Below, one piece after another: positions 8,510 to 18,634 of a stretch of DNA of 64,000 nucleotides; the first letter of the stretch is position 1, and every line of letters starts with the position of its first letter. A program made the translations under genes and the position numbers. The DNA lies in the NCBI GenBank assembly GCA_030374735.1, contig JASCIV010000007.1, positions 32,900-96,899 of the forward strand, read 5' to 3'. This DNA comes from Gracilaria caudata (Eukaryota; Rhodophyta; Florideophyceae; Gracilariales; Gracilariaceae). The notes beneath the pieces are model-generated. The model had not been told where the DNA came from and ran no database searches. It saw nothing but the letters and a program-made list of their open reading frames with translations.

Positions 8510-11401
8510 TCACAGCAAATCCCAAACGGTTTGGAATGAATCATAGATACTGAACAATTCCATTTTCACACCTTTCTGAATAGCCGCTCTTATGGCTTCG
8601 TCGTCGGGGAGCTGACCGATCTCTCTCCGGATTTCCTCTACTACTACTTCTTGATAGGTGTTCTCACCATCCTCAGTTGGACACACCGTCCAAGATAGAA
8701 CAATATCAAAATGTGACCGCAAGTTCATGGAATAAAACATTCCTGAAGCAAGAACTCTCTGACGGAGGTTGCCATCGACTTCCACCACGGTCGATGACAT
8801 CAACATGCCCAAATGCTTCATGTAGTATCTGCAGGCCTCTTCAAGAAAATACTGCGTCTTCATGAGTGTATAGGCGAATTTGCGAAGCATGGGCGGAATG
8901 CCTCGAATAGATTTGACACCCTTCACAGAAGCTGCCGAGCTGAACATTCTGACAGCATCATTAATGAGTGCTTGAAACTTTGCTTTGTGGCCTTTCCCAA
9001 ACAATCTGATAGGTTTGCAAGTGGTATTAATTATCCGATCCTCATGAAGCATGAAGCTGAGTTCTGCTAGCCCACAAAGCGTGAGAGAAATTAGGTTGGC
9101 GCTTATCTCCGTAATCTTCACACCAGTTACGCCCGCAATCGTTGAAAACTCTTCGCTCCTCTCCACGATTCTCTTGCTTAGGGTTTGCGGATTGCTTTCC
9201 ATTTGCTTCCGTTCTTCTCTCTCATTGGAAAGCCTCATTTCCATCGGTTCAAAAACGGCAAGCTTCTTCAGTAGACCACATTTCTCGAGATCCAGAGTAG
9301 CATTAAAATCTCGCATATCCTTGAAGAGAGACATGTCACGAATCAACAGCCGTTGCCCCTGGTTTGGATCCCGAAAGTTCTTTTCTGGGCCGTGAGGTTC
9401 GTCTGCTTCAGCTAATTTGGAACATAGATCAAGGATATGTGCAAGGTGTGTTTGACATGAGGCATTGTCTCTTTCAAGGACATCAGCGCACATTGTTAGC
9501 TGGTCAGTTATTGCGGCTTCCCATACTTTTCGCGAATCAACCCACTTCTCTTTGGCTTCAAAAGCACAAGTCTTCTGCAAGCGCTTCACGCTGCACTTAA
9601 ATTCGGTACTACGTTTTGATGATTGGTCTTTGAAGTCCGCCAACATTTGCACCATGGGGGGATGAAGGATATTGATCTCTTCTTCCAATGTTTTGATCGC
9701 AACCGTCATTGAAGCGATCTCTTCCTTGAGTCTGTTCCTCTCCAACTGAAGTCTTTCCATGTAGTACAGTTGCTTTCCACACTCATAAACGGCAAATTCT
9801 GAAGAGGCAGAATCGAATCTGGGAGGAATCGAGTCAGTGGGCGCAATTGAAGCGTCTCGATACGGGGTTCGCGTTGGATTATCGAAGCGCACATCGAGTC
9901 TACGCAAGAGCTCATCAAGACTTAGGTCCTGACTGTCCGCAGCTTCCGGACCTATGCCTGAGGTTGGCGGACCAGATGAAGCCATACCGGAATCAAAAAG
10001 CCCCTCTTGTTCAGCAATAGTGGGTTGATTCAGCGAATCAGGCATTTCACTGAGAACTGGGGGGAGCTCAGGAGATTCAAAACTTAGGTCGTGGACTTTT
10101 TCTTGTTGCTTTGACTCAATCCGCGGATTTTCTGTGGATGTGGCTTTGGGCATAATCTCCATGGTAGCATCTCCTTCCATTTCGTTCAAAGGTACGCTAC
10201 CTTTTTGTTCAGTATCAGAGCGAATCCTCTCAGTTGATGTCAAACTTTTTGAAGGCTCGACATCACGTCTTTCCACAAGGACCTTATTCTCCATTGTGCA
10301 ATCTTCAGCAATGTTATCTCTGCCGAGATTTTCCAGAGGCCCAGCTTCAGAGGCTTCTAGATCATCGGGAGAACGTATGCTCCTCTGGACTTCAGAATCT
10401 TTTCCATCTTCTTCCTTGCCATCTTCCAGAGTTCTGTTCCTATCAGGTTCGCCACCGATGATATTTTCTTTACGAGGACTGTGTCCTAAATCTTCGTAAT
10501 CCTCGTAGTCAAGCAGAAGATTTCGTTGTTCAGGAACTGCTTTTGCACTTTTGGGGCTCTTCAGGCCTTGATTCGCAATAGAAATTGGCGCTGCATCATT
10601 TCGGGCCTCATTCATGAGGTCGTGAAGTCCATACCCCAGGGTGTAGGTAACATCTCCATCCTCGGGGTCTGATGGTCGAATGGTTGGGGATGGACCTACA
10701 GAACGAAGCGGTTGAGTCATATCTTCTTCTGGGGTTCCAATTCTTTTCCCACGAACCGCAATAGTAATATCTTCATCATAGAACAATCCGAAAGACTGTC
10801 TTTCGCGAGCTCTTTCAGCCATGGAAAGACTTTGAGCTGGAGATAGAACAGAACTCCTCAAGGGCGACCGCGGAGGAAAACGAGAAGGGGAGTCGCTGAT
10901 TCGAGAAGGAGGTCGAGTCGCGGATAAGGTGTCCATATCGGTGTCGTCATTTACACCGGACAGCAAAGCTGGATTCCTTCTCAACAAAGGGGGGGTGCGC
11001 AGTTGATCCAAGTTCGAAAGTCTTGGGGAGACCTGATTCCCTGGATTTGAAAGCGACGTACTTCGTCCATCGTTGTGTTCTGTGATAATCTTTACGGAAT
11101 TACCGCCGAAAGATACACGCTTCTTCGAATTGGCTCCTTTCTGTTTCTTTCTTTTCGAGTTGCCTTGATCATCTCGGTCATCCTGAGCTGTTGACGTTTC
11201 ATAATTGCAGCCTTGATTTCGCGAAAGGGGCTTTGCGGGAGAGCGACGCTCGGGCTCTTCGCGAATTCTCTTCGGTGGTGTTGGGCCGAACCTTCCTGGG
11301 GCTTTCGTGATCCTCGAAACCAGAGGGGATACAACGGTGCGGCCGTTGTCTTGTATAGGAATCAAGGGTGGCCTACTTTTCGTTATTGGGGTGGTGGACA
11401 T
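8510..11401 (-). CDS. KNL1: KNL1/Spc7/Spc105-like kinetochore scaffold
   Basis: A 963-residue protein laid out like KNL1, which links microtubule-binding kinetochore complexes to the spindle checkpoint. Numbered from the Met at 11401, a PP1-docking motif KKRVSF is at 93-98. A long disordered acidic region then holds five MELT-like sites of form (E/G)-D-x-T: EDIT 210-213, EDMT 226-229, GDVT 249-252, EDCT 366-369, GDAT 410-413. The phrase LSLDELLRRLDVRFDNPTR (493-511) matches the start of Spc7 domains, followed by about 250 residues of coiled coil. The C-terminus (GVTGVKITEISANLISLTL...) resembles the tandem RWD domain. A Met at 11521 would add 40 residues unlike the family. KNL1 diverges quickly, so this rests on architecture and short motifs. 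Confidence 0.78.
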   Translation of the reverse strand: MSTTPITKSRPPLIPIQDNGRTVVSPLVSRITKAPGRFGPTPPKRIREEPERRSPAKPLSRNQGCNYETSTAQDDRDDQGNSKRKKQKGANSKKRVSFGGNSVKIITEHNDGRSTSLSNPGNQVSPRLSNLDQLRTPPLLRRNPALLSGVNDDTDMDTLSATRPPSRISDSPSRFPPRSPLRSSVLSPAQSLSMAERARERQSFGLFYDEDITIAVRGKRIGTPEEDMTQPLRSVGPSPTIRPSDPEDGDVTYTLGYGLHDLMNEARNDAAPISIANQGLKSPKSAKAVPEQRNLLLDYEDYEDLGHSPRKENIIGGEPDRNRTLEDGKEEDGKDSEVQRSIRSPDDLEASEAGPLENLGRDNIAEDCTMENKVLVERRDVEPSKSLTSTERIRSDTEQKGSVPLNEMEGDATMEIMPKATSTENPRIESKQQEKVHDLSFESPELPPVLSEMPDSLNQPTIAEQEGLFDSGMASSGPPTSGIGPEAADSQDLSLDELLRRLDVRFDNPTRTPYRDASIAPTDSIPPRFDSASSEFAVYECGKQLYYMERLQLERNRLKEEIASMTVAIKTLEEEINILHPPMVQMLADFKDQSSKRSTEFKCSVKRLQKTCAFEAKEKWVDSRKVWEAAITDQLTMCADVLERDNASCQTHLAHILDLCSKLAEADEPHGPEKNFRDPNQGQRLLIRDMSLFKDMRDFNATLDLEKCGLLKKLAVFEPMEMRLSNEREERKQMESNPQTLSKRIVERSEEFSTIAGVTGVKITEISANLISLTLCGLAELSFMLHEDRIINTTCKPIRLFGKGHKAKFQALINDAVRMFSSAASVKGVKSIRGIPPMLRKFAYTLMKTQYFLEEACRYYMKHLGMLMSSTVVEVDGNLRQRVLASGMFYSMNLRSHFDIVLSWTVCPTEDGENTYQEVVVEEIRREIGQLPDDEAIRAAIQKGVKMELFSIYDSFQTVWDLL

Positions 11402-12133
11402 TGCGTTTCCTTCGACACGGTTTGGAAGAAGAACGGCTTGCCGTTGTCGGTTCAGTCGGACTGCAGCTTTGCTTATGTGCCAAACAGAGTGGGGTGATAG
11501 AAGAGTTATCAGTGATTGCAAGCGTTGCGGACTGCCCTGAACGGAGCACTCTTGTAATGACTAAAGAGCGAGGTTTGTTGAACAAACCACGCGAAAACGA
11601 CCAGAATGTGCATACAAATGGGGGGAGAGAAATGATTTCAAAATTTTGAATTTGATTTCAGACGGACAGTCCAAAGCCCGAAAACTGTGCGAGTAGGACA
11701 TCATGATGATGACCAAGACATGGCACGCCGTGCATGCATTCGAAATTTTCGAGTCGAAAGGGTGTTCACATGTCGAACTCCAGAAAACTTCAAGCTGCCC
11801 TCCTCATTAGGCCGACGCGCTCTTAATGGGCAGGGCGGCCCTACCATACAATGGCATCCATTTGCTCTGTTTTCCTGTTAGAAACAAATCACCGCTCCAG
11901 CCTTAGCATGCGAAGGAAAAAAGTAAGCTGTCGCGGCTCTGATGAGCAAAGTGCGTATATGGCATGTTCGAACTCCGAACTTCGAACGATAAACCTTCAA
12001 TATCTAAGTATCGGCCATACCAGTCCCCGTGCCGCTAATCGAGGGCCTCTATGGATTATTGGTCATGACAGAGCTGCATCAAAACAAGATTGTTTACAAT
12101 TTTTTCTCTTGATGAACCTTCAACGGTTGAAGT
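11402..12133. other. Intergenic, no gene seen
   Basis: About 730 bases between the start of the KNL1-like gene and the end of the orphan 675-residue gene, both on the minus strand. It should hold the KNL1 promoter. Only short frames are present; no repeat or RNA gene recognised. Confidence 0.45.
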
Positions 12134-14161
12134 TCAACCCACTACAGAGTCAAACTGAATACGGCAACGCTTCAAACTAACATCTTTTGGTGCGCTCTCA
12201 GCTTCTAAGAAGTTAGGTCCCGATCTTTTGAGCTTGAGAAGTCGTACATTAATTAGAATAAAAACATCACCAGAAGACGGTTTCACTAGGCAGTCCACAG
12301 CTGAAAGCAACTCCTTGCTTAGCACCGCACTCAGAGCCGGGCCTGTCTCCGACCTATTAAGCGGTAAAAAGCTGGCCGAACGGTTATCAAACTTCATTTC
12401 GGTATCTTCTATGAATTTCAGCGCATAACTTGTTGAAGCCTGATCCTGTCCCACATCCATCATTACTTCCAGGATCTGTCTTGTTGATGTGTGACGATCG
12501 ATGAGTACATCCTCTAAATCCATTCGCAACTCATACTGACCAGCTTTAAATGATATTTTGCCTACGTAGTATATCGCTCGATGTGACCATTTCTTCACAA
12601 GTTTGAGTTCATTACCTTCTCGTACCACTCGCCTCTTCGTCCTACTTGCATCTCTGAAGTAATTGCTTCCAGGGCCACAATCCAGGAGATGTCCTCCTAA
12701 TGGCTCTCTGGCCATTAGGCCTAATTTGGTCATCCTAGGCTGAGTTAGCTTTCTGAACATGTTCATGTTTTGGTAATGCATAATGTTTCCGCTTGGATCT
12801 GCGGCAAGCTGTGGCATGATAGACAGTGTTTGGTTTAGTTCCTTAGCTTTATTCCCATCTGCAATAGTGCGCAAAAATGTAGCCCAAGCATTAACGATCT
12901 GAGAGATCGTCTCCGCCTCATGTCCAGAGGGAGCGCTTTTTTGCTGGCAAGCACAAATGTGCTTTTCCCATGTGACGCTTACACCACCGATCAAAGCAGA
13001 TCCAGATGAGTACTTCGAAGAAAGATCATCGTCATCAGCAATACAAAGAGCCAAGTTTCGCAAAGTACGATCACTTTCACTGACCGTCGAAAGTACGTTT
13101 GTGGAACATATGAGAGCGATAGCAAGTCCATTGGAATCGGTTCTTCCTGGATGCTTACCAAGCATCAAATCTATCTCGACGCAACTAGTACCATCCACAA
13201 CGAAGATACGTTCCGGGTTCAATTCTCGTGTGATGCCGTCATGTCGACTGACAGCGCCTCTGTCATTGACATATTCGCCAGACCATATGGTAATAGAAGC
13301 GAACGCATTGAAACCAATAAAAGGAAGCTTCACTCTAGTAAATGCGTCACGGATGGCATCTGGTAAAGGGACTTGACCAAGACCACTTTTATTCAAGCTT
13401 TGCATGGGAAAATGTGCCATGCAACGCTTGATGACTCGTGTGTTTGGCAGATACTCAAGAGTGAGCGTGTTCAAGGAGCACAAAAACGATTCGAACAAAG
13501 TTGGAGCCCCTTCGATGTTGAATATGGTGCGCTCAGAGTATTCATAGTCTGCTAGAGCATAGTACAACTCGTTCGCGTTGTCCACCACTCGATCCCAAGT
13601 ATGTCTCACAATTTGATTATCAGGATCCCTTGAAATTGCCAAGCTAGTTGAAAAAGCAAGCAGACCCAAGTTAACGCGCTGCTCAAAGAAGTTTTCGGGC
13701 TTTCCGAATAGGGCGATGTTGTTCACATCCGTTTCAGCGAAAAGCTTCTCAAATACTTTAAGTACTTCCTTTTCAAGAATGAGGTCGCCCGAAATGGTTC
13801 TGCAATAGCTGATCATGTCATTGTGTACCACAGCAACGGCTTGAGCAAGTACCTTCACCTGCACATTTGCATGCCCAGACCTATCAAACTCGTCCTGAGC
13901 ACTCTTATCCAAGAGAGAAGTTCTGTGGAGAGTTTGAGCCAAGTAGGTTTGGCCACGTTCGTTCCTGAGGAAGACCCCGTATCCCAGCAGACGATCAGCT
14001 GCAGGGCGGATGGAGTAACTGACAACATCGCTTGAAGGTGCCTTGCGCCAGCTGCATATGGTCTCAAACTCTCGGAGAATGCGCAGATACTCAGATTCGG
14101 TGAATGGCTCAAAAGGCCCTGTTTCTGGGGAGTCTGAGAACGTGGATTTGTTGATGGACAT
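12134..14161 (-). CDS. Orphan 675-residue protein, no family recognised
   Basis: A long intact frame with balanced globular composition: no signal peptide, no clear membrane segment, no low complexity and no coiled coil. I recognise no domain or catalytic motif. Notable stretches are a Met/Asn-rich NIMHYQNMNMFRKLTQPRMTKLG at about 460-482 and LGGHLLDCGPGSNYF shortly after, then a basic KRRVVREG segment. Length, lack of introns and well-ordered composition argue for a real protein. Its folded character and lack of homology to common cellular families leave open a captured viral structural protein, for example a dsRNA-virus capsid, but this is speculation without sequence proof. The start is the first ATG; a stop-rich stretch follows upstream. 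Confidence 0.75.
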   Translation of the reverse strand: MSINKSTFSDSPETGPFEPFTESEYLRILREFETICSWRKAPSSDVVSYSIRPAADRLLGYGVFLRNERGQTYLAQTLHRTSLLDKSAQDEFDRSGHANVQVKVLAQAVAVVHNDMISYCRTISGDLILEKEVLKVFEKLFAETDVNNIALFGKPENFFEQRVNLGLLAFSTSLAISRDPDNQIVRHTWDRVVDNANELYYALADYEYSERTIFNIEGAPTLFESFLCSLNTLTLEYLPNTRVIKRCMAHFPMQSLNKSGLGQVPLPDAIRDAFTRVKLPFIGFNAFASITIWSGEYVNDRGAVSRHDGITRELNPERIFVVDGTSCVEIDLMLGKHPGRTDSNGLAIALICSTNVLSTVSESDRTLRNLALCIADDDDLSSKYSSGSALIGGVSVTWEKHICACQQKSAPSGHEAETISQIVNAWATFLRTIADGNKAKELNQTLSIMPQLAADPSGNIMHYQNMNMFRKLTQPRMTKLGLMAREPLGGHLLDCGPGSNYFRDASRTKRRVVREGNELKLVKKWSHRAIYYVGKISFKAGQYELRMDLEDVLIDRHTSTRQILEVMMDVGQDQASTSYALKFIEDTEMKFDNRSASFLPLNRSETGPALSAVLSKELLSAVDCLVKPSSGDVFILINVRLLKLKRSGPNFLEAESAPKDVSLKRCRIQFDSVVG

Positions 14162-14859
14162 TTGTTACGGTCAACTGACCAGTAAGTACCCTTCGTAGAC
14201 TGTCGGTTTAACCAACCTTCCCCCTTCGTTCAGCACTTTTACCTTAACACACAAAGCCGGGAGGACCTTGTTTCTGAGAAAACCAGTAATTCTTCAAGTG
14301 CACAGAACGAAAAACGAGGTAGAAACCAGGACGCTACCCCCGGCTGGCAGGGTCATCGTCATGAAGCTTTCTACGGCTCGTAAACAAGAGGGCTAGGCCC
14401 TAGCCGCTAGGGTAGATAACCCTCATACGCTAGCCCAGTAGGAACGCTAGCGTTGTTCGCGCTTCCAGGAATAGCCTCCGTCTCTGCTACGTAGGAGTCA
14501 TACAGCAGGGTCAAAACTGTTACCACTGTAGCGACAATGTAGCAGCTACGATCATCATGATAATCATCATGGTGGTAAGCAGTCTGTTCCAGCACCAAAG
14601 CTTGGGAGGGCACAAAGTCTTTAGCTCCTACCTCCGTACATTCACGAAGGTAGAATGCTACAGCAATATTGCCAAAAAGTTACATCCCAAATTGGGGGGA
14701 TTGTTACAATACTGGGATAAACGTCTGCCTAATAAGCCCTTCGTCCACCCCTCCCGCTCGTTCTCACCCACAAACAGTTGCAAATTCTCCCTAATGAATG
14801 AGAATTCGTCGATTGGAGAGTCGAGGCTCGTCCAATGTCCATTCTGCCTGCAGGGGTAG
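14162..14859. other. Intergenic; short palindromes only
   Basis: About 700 bases upstream of the orphan gene. It contains small perfect dyads, GGCTAGG-C-CCTAGCC near 14388-14403 and AACGCTAGCGTT near 14442. No coding frame is convincing. Confidence 0.4.
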
Positions 14860-15248
14860 ATGGCTACACAGGCAGACGATCGGAAGCTACCAAGCTACGC
14901 AGGAGGAGTCGAAGGTGCGTGGTATACATTTCATGGGTTCCCAGTCACTGCGGAGCGGTATAAAACGAAATACACAAGTTAGCCAAGTCTGGCTTAGAAA
15001 TTCTTACAGAACAGCAGGTGAAAGCGGAGCATGATTCGATGGATGCTAAGGCTGTATTGAAGATGACACAAAGTAATCGCCGATTGGTACCGGAAAATGA
15101 CGAAGGCGAAGATGATTTTAGACGTTCACGAACTGCAGAGATCACTCCAGCACCGTTCTACACTGGATTTAATCGTAAGCGAAGCTTCACCCGGTCGCAA
15201 GCTGGAAGGGTAACAAAATGTTACGTTGTGAGTGTGTGCTGGGAGTAA
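14860..15248 (+). pseudogene. Possible small gene with frame break (or unrecognised intron)
   Basis: An ATG at 14860 opens a 40-codon frame with protein-like composition (DRKLPSYAGGVEGAWYTFHG...) that ends at TAG 14980. A second frame, offset by one base, is open from about 14961 to 15248 and continues as a charged, helical sequence (LAKSGLEILTEQQVKAEHDS...). Reading the two as one protein needs one extra base near 14976-14980 or a short intron I cannot define. Just upstream, CATTCTGCCTGCAG resembles a 3' splice site, so a 5' leader intron is possible. No family recognised. It could be a pseudogene, a spliced gene or chance. Confidence 0.3.
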
Positions 15249-15839
15249 AGACTGGGAATAACTCGGTATTCGTTGTCCAATAAGTCGACGTGAAATCTTT
15301 TGCATTCAACGAGAAACCGAGAGTAGGACGAAAGAATGAGGGTAGAAAGCTTCCGACAGAACACGCGAAGAGAGCTACGAAGGTAACAAGAAGCACCACA
15401 TCGAATTCTGGCCTTTTTACAGAGAGAAACACTTGCAAAGTTATTTCTGTTGTGTTAAGAATTAGGGCACAACTTCCACAGTAAAGAAGTGAGCTACCAA
15501 AGTTCGCATGTTCTCGTCATGTAAGACGAGTGCATGGTGCACTTATCTTCATGAGATATACGTTTATCAGCAGTTCCAAGCACTGGCCGTAGGTATATGA
15601 TCCAGCGGGTCTCGGTTCCGCTCCAGCTCTTGCGAGCATTGTCTTGCCAGCTAGCAAGACCCTTGCAGCGTCGTCATACATCCTTTCGATTCTTCAGATC
15701 ATCTCTTTTGTCCTCATGTACATATACTGGTTACAATGTTTAAACGACGGACGAGCTTCATGTATTTACAGAAACTTCTCTTTAGCTCGACACAAGCCGG
15801 AAACAATCCAGATATCTATGTCTACGCCTACGAGATGAA
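15249..15839. other. Intergenic, possible remnant of the preceding gene
   Basis: About 590 bases before the 3' end of DNAJC2. A basic 64-codon plus-strand frame (15290-15484) could be a further exon of the broken small gene, but no splice-site pair joins it cleanly. Nothing else is seen. Confidence 0.3.
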
Positions 15840-17777
15840 TCATGTAGACGCTTTCCGTGCCTTAAAGAATGAAATGAGCTCTTGAAAACGCTCCTTGCAT
15901 TCTTCAGGGGTTCGACCTACTGTAACAGACACTTTCTTCCATCTGGCTTCCCCATCGCTTGCTGGATGCTTCTTAAGAGCCGTTTCAAACATGGATTGTT
16001 GTTTTGGTGTGAAATGCAACCTGTTTGGTGGCTGAGAGACTCTTATTGAGCTTGACGGCTTACCTTGCGGGGCAATAGGACTGCCCTTCTTTTTCTCTTG
16101 AAAACGCTCAAATGCGGATGGTTGCTGCGAAACCTTAACTTCTCCCGAAGCAGAGGTGGTCCTGATCTTTGAAGGACGATTATCGCTGACTTTGCGTAGG
16201 ACTTCATCAGCTGATCGAGTTCCGACGAAATCCGCTATTTTGTTCCAGCGATCTATAGTTCCTCCAGGGTACTTGGCAACTGCCTTCGAGAGCAGTGAGA
16301 GCTCGCTTTGGGACCATGGCTTCGTTGCCTTTGTCGAGGCACTCTCACAGGCTTTGTGGCTCGCTTTTTCCTCTTGCTTTGAATCTGGTGATGGATTCCT
16401 CGTTTCCTCGGCATCCCCAGAACCAGTCTCTTCGTTGCTATCAAGTGCTGTGAGCGACAAAGCTTTCTGAGGAGAAAGCAGAGCTCTTTCCAATGTAAGC
16501 AAAGCTCGATCTTGCACATCCTGTCCTTTATCTGCAATGGATTGGACAATATGAGTTATCGCGTCAATGCTCTGCACATTTCCGTTCGCGCACATTCTTT
16601 CCACAGCCTCCAAACATCGATCGGAGTCCATCAGTCCAGCTTCTCGAGAAACCGCTCGTAACCGCTGGCGAGCTTTCCGTAGTTTTTGTCTCGCAGCCTC
16701 TTTTTCTTTCTTCGCGGCCTGTCGTTGAAGCTTTTCCGCCGCCGCCTTTTGCTCTGCTTGTCGTCGTTCATTCTCTTCCCTTTCTCGCGCTAACCGGGCT
16801 TGCTCCTCTGCTTTCTTCAGCTTCTCTGCTCTTTGAGCATCCTTTTTGGCTCTCTTTTCCTCTTTGATGCGTTTCAAGCGAGGGTCATGTTTGAATGCAA
16901 GATCCACTAGCCTGCGAATGCGAGCATTCTCTTCCAGCTTTCTAGATTTGACATGTTTTGCGTTCTGACGTTCCATCCATCTCTTTTCTTCACGACATTC
17001 TGCCTGATCCGTATCATATTCAAGATCAAAAGAGAAGTCTCGCCATGACCTAAACGAGTACCAAAAATCGTAGAACTTATGCACGGTCTCGATATCTGAG
17101 TTGTCATCACCCAACTCGGGGACTCGATTGGATACGGACCACCTCGCATTGACGGCAAAACAGGTTCCGAACTTTTCATAAAAGCGAGCTGGAGAGGACG
17201 TGGCGTCTTTTTCAGAAGGAAGCGAATCATCTACGTCATCAATCGAATCATAGGCGGCACGTTTCTTCCTATCAGAGAGAACCTCATATGCCTTCTTTAC
17301 AGCCTTAAAATGAGATTCTGAGTTGCGACGTGCTTCCTCTCCTTGGTGTGATATCTTGTCAGGGTGATAAATCAGACTGATCCGACGGAAGCCCTTTTTG
17401 ATATCATCGGCTGTGGCGTGCCATCTCTTGTGACCCAGCTCAAGCAGTTCGTAAAGATCGTCGCTCCCGATGGCCATTTTCGATGCGAGTGTCTTCGCAG
17501 CATCGGACGAATCTGGACGTCGAGCTCGGTTCGATTCCGATTCCGTTTTTTTGATGTCGCCGGGACCAGCTTTTGTGTCGTCGACTCCGTCAGAGAGGTT
17601 CAAAGCATACGCTTGAATAAGCTTCTGTTGGTAGCAATGTCCAGCATGTTCAACATTTTTCGAGACGGGAGTAGCGGGTGAACAGATGACGACACCGCCG
17701 AGCTCCGGTAGACTGCCTGTAGCTGGAGGCAAGCAGAGAGGATGGGTCTTTTTCAAGCGAGGAAGGATTCGGGCCAT
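15840..17777 (-). CDS. DNAJC2: DNAJC2/zuotin-type J protein with two SANT domains
   Basis: A 645-residue ribosome-associated HSP40 co-chaperone. Zuotin/MPP11 sits at the exit tunnel and, with an atypical Hsp70, helps fold nascent chains; the SANT-bearing forms (DNAJC2/ZRF1) also act on chromatin. It has a J domain (about 107-178, HPD at 138-140), the zuotin homology/ribosome-binding domain (about 198-300: FYEKFGTCFAVNARWS ... FYDFWYSFRSWRDFS), a long charged helix (about 300-400), and two SANT/Myb repeats near the C-terminus (KPWSQSELSLLSKAVAKYPGG... and FTPKQQSMFETALKKHP...). Yeast Zuo1 lacks the SANT pair; animals and plants have it. An N-terminal extension of about 100 residues is unassigned. 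Family call is firm. Confidence 0.95.
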   Translation of the reverse strand: MARILPRLKKTHPLCLPPATGSLPELGGVVICSPATPVSKNVEHAGHCYQQKLIQAYALNLSDGVDDTKAGPGDIKKTESESNRARRPDSSDAAKTLASKMAIGSDDLYELLELGHKRWHATADDIKKGFRRISLIYHPDKISHQGEEARRNSESHFKAVKKAYEVLSDRKKRAAYDSIDDVDDSLPSEKDATSSPARFYEKFGTCFAVNARWSVSNRVPELGDDNSDIETVHKFYDFWYSFRSWRDFSFDLEYDTDQAECREEKRWMERQNAKHVKSRKLEENARIRRLVDLAFKHDPRLKRIKEEKRAKKDAQRAEKLKKAEEQARLAREREENERRQAEQKAAAEKLQRQAAKKEKEAARQKLRKARQRLRAVSREAGLMDSDRCLEAVERMCANGNVQSIDAITHIVQSIADKGQDVQDRALLTLERALLSPQKALSLTALDSNEETGSGDAEETRNPSPDSKQEEKASHKACESASTKATKPWSQSELSLLSKAVAKYPGGTIDRWNKIADFVGTRSADEVLRKVSDNRPSKIRTTSASGEVKVSQQPSAFERFQEKKKGSPIAPQGKPSSSIRVSQPPNRLHFTPKQQSMFETALKKHPASDGEARWKKVSVTVGRTPEECKERFQELISFFKARKAST

Positions 17778-18634
17778 GTTTCAGATTCGTCGGTGCTGAA
17801 CGCAGTGAGGCCTAAGTGAGCACGAAAGCGATTAAGTTGAACAACAACCGCTATGCACAGCGTTTTGCAGAGACTAGAATGGAGCGTTGGTGCCTTCTCT
17901 GTTACACCGCACCCTGTCAAAGAAGGTACCGCGCGAGCCACTGAACGGGTTTAAAGCGCACGATTAGACTTACGGCACGCCACACACCGCGGACCAAGGT
18001 GGTCAGGCCAGAGTGCAGTGGATGCGGATGTACCTAGGACGTAACCTCTCCTCGTTCACGCGCTTAATCCGCGGCACGGTGGAGTGCTCGCGCGCGACCC
18101 GACCGGAGGCTTCGTTAGAGGGCCAATCGTAGCTAGTAGTACGGGGCTGCGGCGGCGAGTACATGCATATACCTACGAAGGTAAGATGTCACGGCCTGCA
18201 CCGAATAACTCTGCATCTGTCTGGGCGCCCGCCGGCGCATCATCATCTTGAGTCATCTACGTGTAGCGTAGGCCCTGACCACACGCGTAAACGTGTCGCG
18301 CCAGATTACAGTACGAGATGCACAGAAAGTCCAGAGTCTGGACTCCTGACAAATGGTGTCTTACAGCATCATACTGTGGAGTGACGCGTGACCCTGAAAG
18401 TTGAGCTGCGGGTTGTCACGTTCTTTATCACCGACTCAAGCTCCCTTTCAACAATCGCGAATCCATCCCGTGCCGGGCACTGCGTGTCCCTGCTCCTAGA
18501 CAGGGAAGCGCATCGCGTCCACCGCCTGTTGCGCCACTCAGGGCCTGCGTCTCATCCCGGTTCACCTTCCCGAACACAGCAGTTCTGAATATTAGCTCTC
18601 CTCTTGAACTTCATCGGCCTCGGCCTCCAACAAT
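17778..18634. other. Divergent promoter region, locally CpG-rich
   Basis: About 860 bases between the starts of DNAJC2 (minus) and the ALS3/FetB-like gene (plus). From about 17940 to 18300 the sequence is clearly richer in CG dinucleotides than its surroundings. Frames here are short. Regulatory for one or both neighbours by position only. Confidence 0.4.
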
